36,361 bases of DNA from an uncultured Bacilli bacterium (GCA_947631295.1 CANRKU010000011.1:1-36361); one strand, 5' to 3'; positions 15,394-24,034 are shown, counted from the first letter of the stretch. A program made the numbers and translations. Notes: a model not told the origin generated them from the letters alone.

Positions 15394-16140
15394 CTAATTT
15401 TGTTTTATTGATTGACGTAATGTACTAATAAAGATAATAAATCCTAGAATACTCAAACCCATATATAAAGAAACAGAATCTCCTGTTGATGGATTTTCTT
15501 CATCAAGATCAATTAATTCAACAAGTTCAGCAAGTTCTAATTCTAAGCCTGATTTAATAGTAAAGATTTCACCATTCATTTCAATTGTTGCATCATCTGA
15601 ATCACTTGGTACCCAAAGAGTTGGTCTATCTGGATTATCCGTTGTATTAACAATTTTAATATCATCTGATAATTCTAATTTTACTTTTTCGGTTACATCT
15701 TTTCCTTGTGATAACTCAATTCCACCAAAGCCATTACCAGAAACATCGATTGTTCCTTCTAATTTAACATTAGAACCATTTACTAATAAAGCAGCATTTC
15801 CACCAGTTAATTTAATATCTCTAATTGTAGCAGTTGTTTTATACACTTGTAGTAAGTAGATACCATCCCAAACTGTTTTATCTTTTCCACCTTTAAAAGT
15901 ACCAACATATTTCATAGTATGATGATTACCATCGATAGTAACTGGTCTAGTAATTGTGATTTTTTCAGTTGTTTCGATATCACTTCCAAGTTTGATAATA
16001 CTAACATCATTATCTTCTAATGCTTCTTTTAATTCTGCCTGGTTATTAACTGTTTTAGTTGTTGCAGCATAAACTTGAGAAGCTGGAAGAACTATAGTTA
16101 CTAGTAATAAAGCGATAATCATTCCTAAAAATTTCTTCAT
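15394..16140 (-). CDS. Secreted beta-helix-like protein with NPSTG sorting signal
   Basis: The 248-residue precursor has a signal peptide (MKKFLG plus a hydrophobic core) probably cut after VYA near residue 25. Residues about 30-200 carry the opening AELKEALEDNDVSIIKLGSDI, then repeated short strands (ITITRPVTIDGNHHTM, IRDIKLTGGNAALLV, VKLEGTIDVSGNGFGGI), as in right-handed beta-helix pectate-lyase-like surface proteins. The C-terminus has NPSTG (216-220), a hydrophobic helix and a short basic tail RQSIKQN, a full sorting signal. The adjacent class B sortase is the natural partner. A Spo0A-type box lies 64-70 bp upstream of the start. Ligand or enzymatic activity cannot be told. Confidence 0.82.
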   Translation of the reverse strand: MKKFLGMIIALLLVTIVLPASQVYAATTKTVNNQAELKEALEDNDVSIIKLGSDIETTEKITITRPVTIDGNHHTMKYVGTFKGGKDKTVWDGIYLLQVYKTTATIRDIKLTGGNAALLVNGSNVKLEGTIDVSGNGFGGIELSQGKDVTEKVKLELSDDIKIVNTTDNPDRPTLWVPSDSDDATIEMNGEIFTIKSGLELELAELVELIDLDEENPSTGDSVSLYMGLSILGFIIFISTLRQSIKQN

Positions 16141-16203
16141 GTTTTTTATTTCCTCCTTTCTATTTATAGTGTGTTATTTATGGTAAATTTTATACTCGAA
16201 TTT

Positions 16204-16210
16204 TGTCGAA
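16204..16210 (+). promoter_or_regulatory. Spo0A box upstream of the NPSTG surface protein
   Basis: TGTCGAA, inside TTTTGTCGAATTTTTT, is a perfect match to the Spo0A box core and sits 64 bp upstream of the surface protein start. A degenerate ACTCGAA lies 10 bp away at 16194-16200. Spo0A itself is not in the window. Confidence 0.55.
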
Positions 16211-16275
16211 TTTTTTAATTTAAAAAAAAAATTAATGTATGAAAAATTAAAAAATTGGAAAAATAAGTAATAAAT

Positions 16276-16305
16276 AAAAAAGCATATTCCTGAGTCGAAT
16301 ATACT
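16276..16305 (-). terminator. Intrinsic terminator of the SDR-flavodoxin operon
   Basis: A 9-bp stem with one mismatch (16281-16289 with 16297-16305, loop CTGAGTC) is followed on the minus strand by a T-run ending at 16276. It lies 36 bp after the anchored flavodoxin stop. Confidence 0.75.
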
Positions 16306-16340
16306 ATTTTAATATTTTTTAATTTTTATAATTTCCACTG

Positions 16341-17015
16341 CTATCTATTATTGTCTATTTCTTCATTTTCCACACTTTCTGTATTATGAAAATCTAATTT
16401 TTGAATCCATTTTTCTACTTTCTTTTTAGCATTATTTAAATTATTGCTATGAATTGCTAAACCATCTAAATATTTAGAAGCATTTGAAGATTTTTTAATA
16501 TCTTCTTCAACATTACCGAATCCAGAACCTTCATGCGTTATAAAAGGAACAATTATCTTACCTTCGAAATCTTGACTCTCTAAATAAGTAAATACTGCCA
16601 TTGGACAAGTTTCCCACCAAATAGGAAAACCGATAAAGATAACATCATAATCTGTTATATCTTTCGTATCTTTTAATTCTGGTCTTTCATTTTCTTCTTT
16701 TTCTTCTTTAGCTATTTCTTTCGTTTCTTGATCATCTTCTGGGTAGGAATCTTTGGTTTCAATTTTAAATAAATCACCATTTGTTACTTCTTGAATATAT
16801 TTAGCTAGTTCTTCTGTGTGATTGGTTTTAGAAAAATAAGCAATTAAAACTTTTTTTCCATCTAAGCTTGCATTTTTTTCTTCTTTTTCCACTGAATCAT
16901 TTTTATTAGCTGTTTTTGATTGATAAACATTACCAGATAAAAAAAGAAATAAAATAACAGAAAAAACTCCTACCAAAACTAGGGTAACAATCTGTAAGAT
17001 ATAATTTTTAGACAC
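16341..17015 (-). CDS. Membrane-anchored flavodoxin-like protein
   Basis: This protein of 224 residues has an N-terminal membrane helix (about 6-29), a charged linker and a flavodoxin domain. KVLIAYFSKTNHTEELAKYIQ is the FMN phosphate loop, GFPIWWETCPM (about 133-143) the second FMN loop and ITHEGSGFGN the third. The helix would place the FMN domain on the outer face as a signal anchor, which is unusual for a flavodoxin. The start is GTG at 17015 after a GGAAGG ribosome site. It is last in the SDR-flavodoxin-DUF362-flavodoxin operon, and its domain resembles the soluble flavodoxin at 17922-18449, suggesting duplication plus anchoring. A quinone- or disulfide-reducing role is possible but not shown. 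Confidence 0.82.
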   Translation of the reverse strand: MSKNYILQIVTLVLVGVFSVILFLFLSGNVYQSKTANKNDSVEKEEKNASLDGKKVLIAYFSKTNHTEELAKYIQEVTNGDLFKIETKDSYPEDDQETKEIAKEEKEENERPELKDTKDITDYDVIFIGFPIWWETCPMAVFTYLESQDFEGKIIVPFITHEGSGFGNVEEDIKKSSNASKYLDGLAIHSNNLNNAKKKVEKWIQKLDFHNTESVENEEIDNNR

Positions 17016-17029
17016 ACCGCTACACCTTC

Positions 17030-17917
17030 CTAATCTATATTAATAATTTCATATTCTCTTGTTCCAAGCCCTAACTTTTGTGCTTCTTCTACAGTATGAA
17101 TAGCATGTTTTTCTAACATTCTATTTACTAAAGAATCTTTTCCTTGATCCATCGAATTCATAATTTGATCATAACAACATTGATCAATTGCGACAGGATC
17201 TAATGATGCAAAAATTCCAATATCCGCCATTTCAGGAGCATGAGGATTACTATCACAGTCACAATCAATCGATAAATTATTGGCAACATTAATATAAGCC
17301 ATATTTTCACTACCAAAATAATCTACTACTGCTTTATCTGCTTCTGCCATGCTCTCTAAAAAGCCATCCTGATCATTAGTATGATGCCACATTTCATCTG
17401 CGTCTTTTGTGATTCCAACAGAATGAATCCAAGCTTTTCCATTACGAGAAGCAACACCAATACTCATATTTTTTAAGGCTCCACCAAATCCTCCCATAGC
17501 ATGACCTTTAAAATGAGATAACATTAACATAGAATCATAATTTTTGATATGAGTTCCTACATAATTTACTCCCTGCAAATGTTTTCCTCCTACAACAGGA
17601 ATAGGCATATCTCCTTCTTCATCCATAATATCACATGGTGCGATATCCATAAATCCATGATCCTTAATTGCTTGATAGTGACTTTCTACATCAAATCTTT
17701 TACCACGATAAGCAGTACAACATTCAACGATTGTTCCATTTAACTTAGTTACTAATCCTTTGATTAAGTTAGGATTTAAAAAATGGTGTCCACCTGGTTC
17801 TCCTGTTGAAATTTTAACAGCAACACGTCCCTTTAACTCCCTATTTAATGCTTCATATACTTTAATTAATCCATCACTGCTGATATCTTTTGTGAAATAT
17901 ACTTTTGCTTTTTCCAT
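17030..17917 (-). CDS. DUF362 family protein
   Basis: This 295-residue protein matches DUF362: it has VAVKISTGEPGGHHFLNP, the HFKGHAMGGFGGALKNMSIG block (about 135-154) and DPVAIDQCCYDQI (about 243-255). Family members often carry a ferredoxin-like CX2CX2CX3C cluster; none is present here, although Cys-rich spots (DCDCDS) occur. A good ribosome site (AAGGAG) precedes ATG 17917. It lies between two flavodoxin genes with gaps of 4 and 14 bp, so a role in an FMN-linked redox process is likely by context. The family has no established reaction. Confidence 0.85.
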   Translation of the reverse strand: MEKAKVYFTKDISSDGLIKVYEALNRELKGRVAVKISTGEPGGHHFLNPNLIKGLVTKLNGTIVECCTAYRGKRFDVESHYQAIKDHGFMDIAPCDIMDEEGDMPIPVVGGKHLQGVNYVGTHIKNYDSMLMLSHFKGHAMGGFGGALKNMSIGVASRNGKAWIHSVGITKDADEMWHHTNDQDGFLESMAEADKAVVDYFGSENMAYINVANNLSIDCDCDSNPHAPEMADIGIFASLDPVAIDQCCYDQIMNSMDQGKDSLVNRMLEKHAIHTVEEAQKLGLGTREYEIINID

Positions 17918-17921
17918 AATT

Positions 17922-18449
17922 TTATTCTCCTTTTATCCATTTTTCTACTATATTTTTGGAATAATAAACTTCTGTTCCTTTGATTGCTATTCCTCTTTCT
18001 ATTTTAGCACCTATACATATCTTTTCAATAGCTGAGATACAATTTCCTAACCCCGAGCCTTCGTGAGTGGTAAATGGCATCACAATTTTACCATGCCAAT
18101 TTAGTTTTTCTAGTTGTGTATAAAGAGGCATAGGAGGATAGCTGCACCAAACAGGCATTCCTATATAAATAACTTCATAGTTATCGATATTATCTAAATA
18201 ACGCGAAAGTTCTGGTCGGTCATTATGACTTAATTCAATTTCTGCTTCCGAAACACAAGCTTGATAATCTTTAGGATAAGGATTTTTTCTTTCTACCTTA
18301 AATAATTCTGCCTGTGTAATTTCTTGAATATATTCAGCAATTACTTCAGTATTTCCTTTATCTATTTGACCAACTGCATAATTTTCATCTGCCCTACTAA
18401 AATAAATTACTAGACTTTTTTTATTCAATAAATCCATTTTATTGATCAT
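17922..18449 (-). CDS. Flavodoxin family protein
   Basis: This soluble FMN-binding flavodoxin-like protein of 175 residues shows SLVIYFSRADENYAVG as the phosphate loop, then GMPVWCSYPPMPLYTQLE and TTHEGSGLGNC. An insert after the phosphate loop, containing GNTEVIAEYIQ, is typical of the longer Firmicutes flavodoxins. Two starts are possible: ATG 18449 sits directly behind AAAGGA with no spacing, while ATG 18437 (four codons later) is about 12 nt from it. The SDR gene ends 6 bp upstream and DUF362 begins 4 bp downstream, so the four genes form one operon. An NAD(P)H quinone-type activity is possible. Confidence 0.85.
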   Translation of the reverse strand: MINKMDLLNKKSLVIYFSRADENYAVGQIDKGNTEVIAEYIQEITQAELFKVERKNPYPKDYQACVSEAEIELSHNDRPELSRYLDNIDNYEVIYIGMPVWCSYPPMPLYTQLEKLNWHGKIVMPFTTHEGSGLGNCISAIEKICIGAKIERGIAIKGTEVYYSKNIVEKWIKGE

Positions 18450-18455
18450 TCCTTT

Positions 18456-19196
18456 CTAATTTCTAGCTCCACCATCAATTTGAAGAATTTCTCCTGTAAT
18501 ATAACTAGCGAAATCACTTGCCAAAAACAAAAAACCATTGGCAATATCTTTAGGAGTTCCTATTCTTCCTAGGGGAATTGTTTTTACTAGTGGTTCTAAC
18601 ATTTCCTTTGGCAAGTTCTTAACCATATCAGTTTCAATCATACCTGGTGCAACGGCATTTACGCGAATTCCAAAACTAGCTAATTCTCTCGCTAAAGATT
18701 TGGTAATTCCATTTACTGCAAACTTACTAGCAGGATACATAACACCACTTGGTTGACCATAAATACTAACCATTGAACTGGTATTGATAATCGTTCCTTT
18801 CGTTTCTTTTAAATAAGGAACAATCTGTTTTGAACATACAAATACTGATTTAATATTGAGATTAGAAATCTTATCATATTCATCCATCGTATAATCTTCT
18901 AATTTTGTAGAAGAAGAAATTCCAGCATTATTGACTAAAATATCGATTTTACCAAACTGTTCTTTGACTTTTTGAAAAGTTTCAGCTACTTCCTCTTCTT
19001 GATATAACGTAGGATAAAAACCAATTACTTCATAATTTTCATTTTCTTTTTTTAATTCTTCTAAAGCTTTTTGAACGGTTTCTTCTCTTGATCCTAACAA
19101 AGCTACTTTAGCATTATTTTGTAGGAATGTTCTTACAATTTCTAAACCAATTCCTCTGGTACCACCTGTAACAATTGCTACCTTCTTTTCTAACAT
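18456..19196 (-). CDS. Short-chain dehydrogenase/reductase (FabG-like)
   Basis: This classical SDR of 246 residues has the cofactor motif TGGTRGIG (11-18), NNAG near 90, the catalytic Ser in NTSSMVS and YPASK (Tyr and Lys), with PGMIETDM and the C-terminal GGARN. Homologues are annotated as 3-oxoacyl-ACP reductase FabG, but it lies outside any fatty-acid cluster and heads an operon with flavodoxins and DUF362, so another alcohol/ketone substrate is as likely. NADPH use is plausible from TRGIG but not proven. The ribosome site AGGAGTGAT precedes ATG 19196, and an extended -10 lies just upstream. Confidence 0.88.
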   Translation of the reverse strand: MLEKKVAIVTGGTRGIGLEIVRTFLQNNAKVALLGSREETVQKALEELKKENENYEVIGFYPTLYQEEEVAETFQKVKEQFGKIDILVNNAGISSSTKLEDYTMDEYDKISNLNIKSVFVCSKQIVPYLKETKGTIINTSSMVSIYGQPSGVMYPASKFAVNGITKSLARELASFGIRVNAVAPGMIETDMVKNLPKEMLEPLVKTIPLGRIGTPKDIANGFLFLASDFASYITGEILQIDGGARN

Positions 19197-19216
19197 ATGA
19201 TCACTCCTTACTATTT

Positions 19217-19225
19217 AGTATATCA
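19217..19225 (-). promoter_or_regulatory. Extended -10 promoter of the SDR operon
   Basis: TGATATACT on the minus strand (19225-19217) is an extended -10 element 21 bp before the SDR start; the -35 region is poor. The 52-bp gap to the preceding gene contains no clear terminator. Confidence 0.4.
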
Positions 19226-19248
19226 ATATTTTTTAGAAAAATCACGAA

Positions 19249-20832
19249 TTATATCTGATATTTTTCAGCTATTTTTTCAGCAACTTTTATACCATCAATA
19301 CTAGCTGAAGTAATTCCACCTGCATATCCTGCACCTTCTCCACAAGGATAAATTCCTTTTATATTTGCTTCTAAAGATTCATCTCTTTCAATACGAATTG
19401 GTGAAGATGTTCTACTTTCTATTCCAGCAAGTATCGTATCACCATCATCAAATCCTTTTATTTTCTTACCAAAAGAAGGAAAAGCTTCTTTTAAAGATTG
19501 ATTGATTTCTCCTGTTAATAATTGATTTAAGTTCGCAAATTGATACTTTCCTTTTATCATAGGTTCTACTTTACCAAATGAATGAGATTCTTGATTTTTC
19601 ATAAAATCTTTTAATAATTGAATAGGAATTTTACCATTTCCTAACTGATATGCCTTTTCTTCTAATTGCCTTTGATAAGTAACTCCAGCTAAAGGACTTG
19701 TTCCAAAATCCTTTGGAAAAACCGTCACAATTACTGCGCTATTCGCATTTTTCGTATCTCTTTTATAATTACTCATTCCATTAATCACCAAACGGTTTTC
19801 TTCACTAGATGCATCAACAACATAACCACCAGGGCACATGCAAAACGAATACACACCTCTACCATTTGATGCTTTATAGGTTAATTTATAACTAGCACTA
19901 CCTAACTGATCTTTATATTTTTCTCCATACTGGCTTTGATTGATATCTTCTTGTCGATGCATTACTCTAATTCCTACTGCGAATGGTTTCGCTTTTAATT
20001 CTAATTTTCTCTTAAGAAGCATTTCAAAAGTATCTCGACTACTATGACCAATGGCTAAAACAAGACAGTTACAAGGAATTTTTTCTTGATGATTGATTTC
20101 TATTTCTTTTAACTCATTATTTTCAATTAGACAATCCGTAAGGCAAGTATGATATAAAAATTCGCCTCCCATCGCTATAATTTTATTTCGCATATTCTGA
20201 ATAACCGTTACTAAAATATCTGTACCAATATGAGGTTTATAACTATATAAAATTTCTTTAGGAGCACCACACTCTACAAAAATTTCAAATACTTTGCGAT
20301 TTCTAATATTATCATTTACTAATGTATTTAATTTTCCATCTGAAAAAGTACCTGCGCCTCCTTCTCCAAATTGTACATTAGAATTTGGATTTAGTTTACC
20401 TGTTTTCCAAAATGTATTGACCGTTTGAATTCTATCTTCTATTTTTTCTCCTCTTTCAATAATAAGTGGTTTATATCCATGTTCTGCTAATAGATAGCTA
20501 CAAAATAATCCTGCTGGACCACTTCCTACTATGATGATTTTATGATCTAATTGCTTGGTACCACTAGTAGGAAACTGATATTGATTGTTAGGAGCTAGAA
20601 AAACATCAGCATTTTTGATTTTTTTTAAAATTTTATCTTCTTGATTGACAGAAACATTTACCTCATATACATAAAAAATCTCATTTTTATTTCTAGCATC
20701 TATCGATTGTTTTTCAATCGTAAAATCTTTAATTTCTGAAAGTGCAATCTTTAGTTTTTTGGCAATTATTTTACGAATCATCTCTTCTTGATTAAGAGTT
20801 ACTTCTACTTTAATTTGTCTTACTCTTAACAT
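19249..20832 (-). CDS. COG2509-type FAD-dependent oxidoreductase
   Basis: This flavoprotein of 527 residues has an N-terminal domain of about 95 residues (start MLRVRQIKVEV) before the FAD dinucleotide fold IIIVGSGPAGLFCSYLL (about 100-115). NVQFGEGGAGTFSDGKL, CMCPGGYVV and the C-terminal GEGAGYAGGI-SASIDG block are typical of the large uncharacterised FAD-dependent dehydrogenase family COG2509. There is no second dinucleotide-binding fold like that of pyridine-nucleotide disulfide reductases. It overlaps the upstream flavoprotein gene by 7 bp with AAGGAG inside that gene's end, so the two are translationally coupled. The substrate is unknown. Confidence 0.85.
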   Translation of the reverse strand: MLRVRQIKVEVTLNQEEMIRKIIAKKLKIALSEIKDFTIEKQSIDARNKNEIFYVYEVNVSVNQEDKILKKIKNADVFLAPNNQYQFPTSGTKQLDHKIIIVGSGPAGLFCSYLLAEHGYKPLIIERGEKIEDRIQTVNTFWKTGKLNPNSNVQFGEGGAGTFSDGKLNTLVNDNIRNRKVFEIFVECGAPKEILYSYKPHIGTDILVTVIQNMRNKIIAMGGEFLYHTCLTDCLIENNELKEIEINHQEKIPCNCLVLAIGHSSRDTFEMLLKRKLELKAKPFAVGIRVMHRQEDINQSQYGEKYKDQLGSASYKLTYKASNGRGVYSFCMCPGGYVVDASSEENRLVINGMSNYKRDTKNANSAVIVTVFPKDFGTSPLAGVTYQRQLEEKAYQLGNGKIPIQLLKDFMKNQESHSFGKVEPMIKGKYQFANLNQLLTGEINQSLKEAFPSFGKKIKGFDDGDTILAGIESRTSSPIRIERDESLEANIKGIYPCGEGAGYAGGITSASIDGIKVAEKIAEKYQI

Positions 20833-22031
20833 GAAATACTCCTTCCGGCAATATAACCACTAATAAAAGCAAAAGCCATATTAAAGCCACCACATTTACC
20901 ATCTACATCTAATAATTCACCCACCAAATATAAATGAGGAATGATTAAAGATTCCATCGTATTTGGATTAATTTCCGATAAAGAAACACCACCTGCTGTT
21001 ACTTGGCATCGATCAAAAGATAAAGATTCCGTAATTTCTAATTCATAATCGGTAATTGTTTTGATGAATTGGGCTTTCTTTTCTTCGGATAAAGTATCCC
21101 AACTATCTTCTTTTCGAATTCCTGATTTTTTAAAAAGGACCAACATTAGTTTATAAGGAAGAATACTTTCTAATAACTCTTCTAACGTATGATTGGGAAT
21201 TTGTTTATTTCTTGCTTGAAACCAATTATCAAAATCTGTTTCTAAAGAAGGTAAAAAATTAATATGTAGGGATACTGCTTTCTTTTGCTCTAAACTTCTT
21301 GTTGCACAACCACTCAAATTAAAAATACAGATACCACTAACTCCATAATCAGTTAATTGAATTTCTCCTACTTCTTCTTTTATTTTTTGATTGTCAATAT
21401 ATAAACTCACTTTACTATCACATCTAACGCCATCCCAATCTTTTAAAGAGGAATCATTTGCCTTTAAAGGTACTAAAGATGGTGTTACTTTATCAATACA
21501 GTGATGAAAAGATTCTGCTAAGAAATATCCTGATCCATCACTACCTGTTTTAGGGCAAGCCTTTCCTCCCGTTGCTAAAATAACTTGATCACAGGCTAAC
21601 TCTTGATTAGAAGATTTTAAAATAAATTGATTTTCTTCTTTTTGAATCTTTTCCACTTTAAACTGATAAATGACTTTTACTTTTCTTCTTTCCAACTCTT
21701 TTATTAAAATAGTCCTAACACTACTAGCTTGATTAGAATAAGGATAATAATAACCATTTTTGATTTTGGGATAAATGCCTATACTTTCTAAAAAAGAATA
21801 AACCTCTTCTTGATTTTTTAAAATGGTATCTAAATTATCATAATGATCTGTATCATAATTTCGAATATGAATATCTTGATTCCAATAATTACATTTACCA
21901 TTTCCTGTTAATAAAATTTTTTTACCACATTTATCATTTGCTTCTAATAAAATCACTTCATGTTTTTGAGAAGCTACAATACTAGCAATTAGTCCCGATA
22001 CTCCGCCTCCTACTACTACAACTTTACTCAT
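20826..22031 (-). CDS. HI0933/BaiN-type flavoprotein
   Basis: This FAD-binding protein of 401 residues belongs to the HI0933/YhiN/BaiN group. VVVGGGVSGLIASI (about 4-17) is the FAD fold, ANDKCGKKILLTGNGKCN the family hallmark, VILATGGKACPKTGSDGSGY the middle block, and VTAGGVSLSEIN with GELLDVDGKCGGFNMAFAFISGYIAG the C-terminal block. BaiN of gut Clostridia takes part in bile-acid dehydroxylation, but most homologues have no known substrate, and no bai genes are near, so that function should not be transferred. It is followed by the COG2509 flavoprotein and preceded by an MBL hydrolase 18 bp upstream. Confidence 0.88.
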   Translation of the reverse strand: MSKVVVVGGGVSGLIASIVASQKHEVILLEANDKCGKKILLTGNGKCNYWNQDIHIRNYDTDHYDNLDTILKNQEEVYSFLESIGIYPKIKNGYYYPYSNQASSVRTILIKELERRKVKVIYQFKVEKIQKEENQFILKSSNQELACDQVILATGGKACPKTGSDGSGYFLAESFHHCIDKVTPSLVPLKANDSSLKDWDGVRCDSKVSLYIDNQKIKEEVGEIQLTDYGVSGICIFNLSGCATRSLEQKKAVSLHINFLPSLETDFDNWFQARNKQIPNHTLEELLESILPYKLMLVLFKKSGIRKEDSWDTLSEEKKAQFIKTITDYELEITESLSFDRCQVTAGGVSLSEINPNTMESLIIPHLYLVGELLDVDGKCGGFNMAFAFISGYIAGRSISC

Positions 22032-22049
22032 ATTACCACCACTTTTCTT

Positions 22050-22922
22050 TTATTTACTTTTCCATTTCATTTGATTATCGATAAATTCATAACTAATTTT
22101 TTCTTGTTCATATAAATAAGACAAATAAGATTTTATGGTACTTCCAATAATTAGATATTGATTGATATTCATGATTAGATGATATCTTTCAAAAATAAAC
22201 TTTAAAATTTCATCAAAAGTACTAGCCTTTTGACAACATTCTACGATGGTATCTGCTATTTCAAATATTTTCTTTTGATTCGCATCAATTAAAGAAGAAA
22301 TATCATCTGTTAGTTCAGAGTGTGATGGAATATAATATTTTCCATCTAAGGTCTTTAACCATTCTAAAGTATGTAAATATTCTGATACATCATATAAGAA
22401 AAAAACATGATATTTTAAAATCGTATCCATACTAATTAAAGAATCTGCTAAAAAGTAAACTTGATCACTGGTTTTAATACCAATCATATCCAAAGAATGA
22501 CCTTTTAAGGAAAAATATTCTAATCCTTCTGGTAGATTATGATCTAATACAGTAACTTTCGATTCTTTTGCATATAAAAATTTATTTTTTAAATCATTAA
22601 AAGGATATCCCCCATATAAAAAAGAGGGTTCTAAAATAGGATGTTCTGTTATATCTTTTTCAATTCCCATAGCATAAATCTTACAGCCAGTTTTTTCTTG
22701 AATGATTGCATTTCCACCAATATGATCTGCATGAGAATGTGTTGTAATAATTCCTTTTACATGCCAATTTTTTTCTTCTACTATCTTTAATATTTTTTTA
22801 CCACAATCTTTATCATTACCTGTATCAATTAAATAAATATTGTTTGCATCTATTTGATAAATACCAATATTTGTATGATTTTTTAGATAATACGTTTTTT
22901 CTCCTACTTGAACTAATTCCAT
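22050..22922 (-). CDS. Metallo-beta-lactamase fold hydrolase
   Basis: This 290-residue cytoplasmic MBL-fold enzyme has the zinc motif HSHADH (62-67 region, in GIITTHSHADHIGG), a further metal His in GHSLDMIG, the bridging Asp in FLADSL and a final His in PSHSEL. The C-terminal ~90 residues are helical and may form a winged-helix-like cap (ending in ISYEFIDNQMKWK), as in LACTB2/YflN-like members. The ribosome site GTAGGAGG precedes ATG 22922. It is the first gene of MBL-BaiN-COG2509. The substrate, a thioester, phosphoester or lactone, cannot be told. Confidence 0.88.
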   Translation of the reverse strand: MELVQVGEKTYYLKNHTNIGIYQIDANNIYLIDTGNDKDCGKKILKIVEEKNWHVKGIITTHSHADHIGGNAIIQEKTGCKIYAMGIEKDITEHPILEPSFLYGGYPFNDLKNKFLYAKESKVTVLDHNLPEGLEYFSLKGHSLDMIGIKTSDQVYFLADSLISMDTILKYHVFFLYDVSEYLHTLEWLKTLDGKYYIPSHSELTDDISSLIDANQKKIFEIADTIVECCQKASTFDEILKFIFERYHLIMNINQYLIIGSTIKSYLSYLYEQEKISYEFIDNQMKWKSK

Positions 22923-22969
22923 AAAGGCCTCCTACCATTGATTTGTTATTATTATAATATTTTTTTAGT

Positions 22970-22995
22970 AAAAAAACTAGATAGAATTCTAGTTT
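22970..22995 (-). terminator. Intrinsic terminator of the tocopherol-cyclase-like gene
   Basis: An 8-bp perfect stem (22974-22981 with 22988-22995, loop 6) is followed on the minus strand by a T-run ending at 22970. Confidence 0.8.
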
Positions 22996-23018
22996 CAATA
23001 ATAATCGTAGATCATGAT

Positions 23019-23972
23019 TTATTTTTTCACAATTTCTAATCCACTATTTAAACTGGTATCAGAAAAAATGATTTGCTTTTTCTTTTTTAAGATAATCGTT
23101 ATTTTAGACTGAATACTTTCCGTAATTTCTTTTTCCATATTTCCTTTTTTAGGAGCGATTAGTTTTTTTCCATTTAAATTATCTGCCTTTACATGAAGAA
23201 AGTATTTTCCCCTTTTTAAAACAATTTCTATTTTATTAGAAGTAATATGATATTTTATGATTTTAGAATGTTGATAAGTAGTAAATCGATATTCTTTTCC
23301 ATCTATTAATAATACACAAATGAAACCTCTAAAATGAAAAACTTTAAATGGAATATCTGCTATTGATAGCATAAAAGAAGCCTTTTTATTGAAAAAATCA
23401 TTTCCTTGTAACCAAATATATGATTTCGGAAAAGAATATCCCCAATCTTTTTCAATATATCCAACTCCATTTTTAAAGAAATATTTTTTACGATTGAATT
23501 CTATAAATCCATTTATTTGATTTTTCATACTAAGGATAGCATGATTACATTCCATAAAAGGAACATAGGAAAAGAAACCCATAATATTTGGATATAAAAG
23601 ATTTGTTTTAATATTTTGAGAATGAGAGTATTCTAGTTTTCCTTTCATCTTTAAATTTGATTTCGTATCATTAATATCAATAGAAATTCCTTCTTTAGAA
23701 AAAAAATTATTTCCTATTTGAATCCAGAAAGGTTTGTGATGATACTGAAAATCTTTGATATCATAATCAATGTAATAAGAATGAGAATTGGTAATGATTT
23801 GAATAAATGCTTTCTGCGTTTTCTTATAGATATGGATTCCTGGAATAAAAGAGATACTAGTATGATTGGTTGTATTTTTAAAATACCAACCTTCAAAATA
23901 ATTTTTCTTGGTTTTTAAATAGTTTTCTCCTTGAAATAAATCAGGATTTTTTATCAAATATATTTTTTTCAT
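23019..23972 (-). CDS. Tocopherol-cyclase-like protein
   Basis: This 317-residue protein resembles the bacterial members of the tocopherol cyclase family: FEGWYFKN near residue 26, GVGYIEKDWGYSFPKSYIW (about 169-187) and a beta-rich lipocalin-like pattern throughout. Plant enzymes close the chromanol ring of vitamin E, but Firmicutes make no tocopherol, so this is likely another lipid- or hydrophobe-binding or isomerising protein. There is no signal peptide. No Shine-Dalgarno is visible before ATG 23972, and a TATACT hexamer ends 2 bp before it, so the leader is unclear. It stands alone, divergent from the PepSY gene and closed by its own terminator. Confidence 0.75.
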   Translation of the reverse strand: MKKIYLIKNPDLFQGENYLKTKKNYFEGWYFKNTTNHTSISFIPGIHIYKKTQKAFIQIITNSHSYYIDYDIKDFQYHHKPFWIQIGNNFFSKEGISIDINDTKSNLKMKGKLEYSHSQNIKTNLLYPNIMGFFSYVPFMECNHAILSMKNQINGFIEFNRKKYFFKNGVGYIEKDWGYSFPKSYIWLQGNDFFNKKASFMLSIADIPFKVFHFRGFICVLLIDGKEYRFTTYQHSKIIKYHITSNKIEIVLKRGKYFLHVKADNLNGKKLIAPKKGNMEKEITESIQSKITIILKKKKQIIFSDTSLNSGLEIVKK

Positions 23973-24034
23973 AGTATAGTTTATTAAAAAATAGGAATAA
24001 AATATGCATAATTATGATTGAAAATAAATTTCAG

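Noticed and set aside
16293-16299. AGTCGAA as a further Spo0A box
   Set aside because: It has one mismatch and sits in the loop and stem of a well-formed terminator.
20826-22031. Bile-acid function for the BaiN-like gene
   Set aside because: The match is to the broad HI0933 family and no other bai genes are present, so transferring the function would be unsafe.
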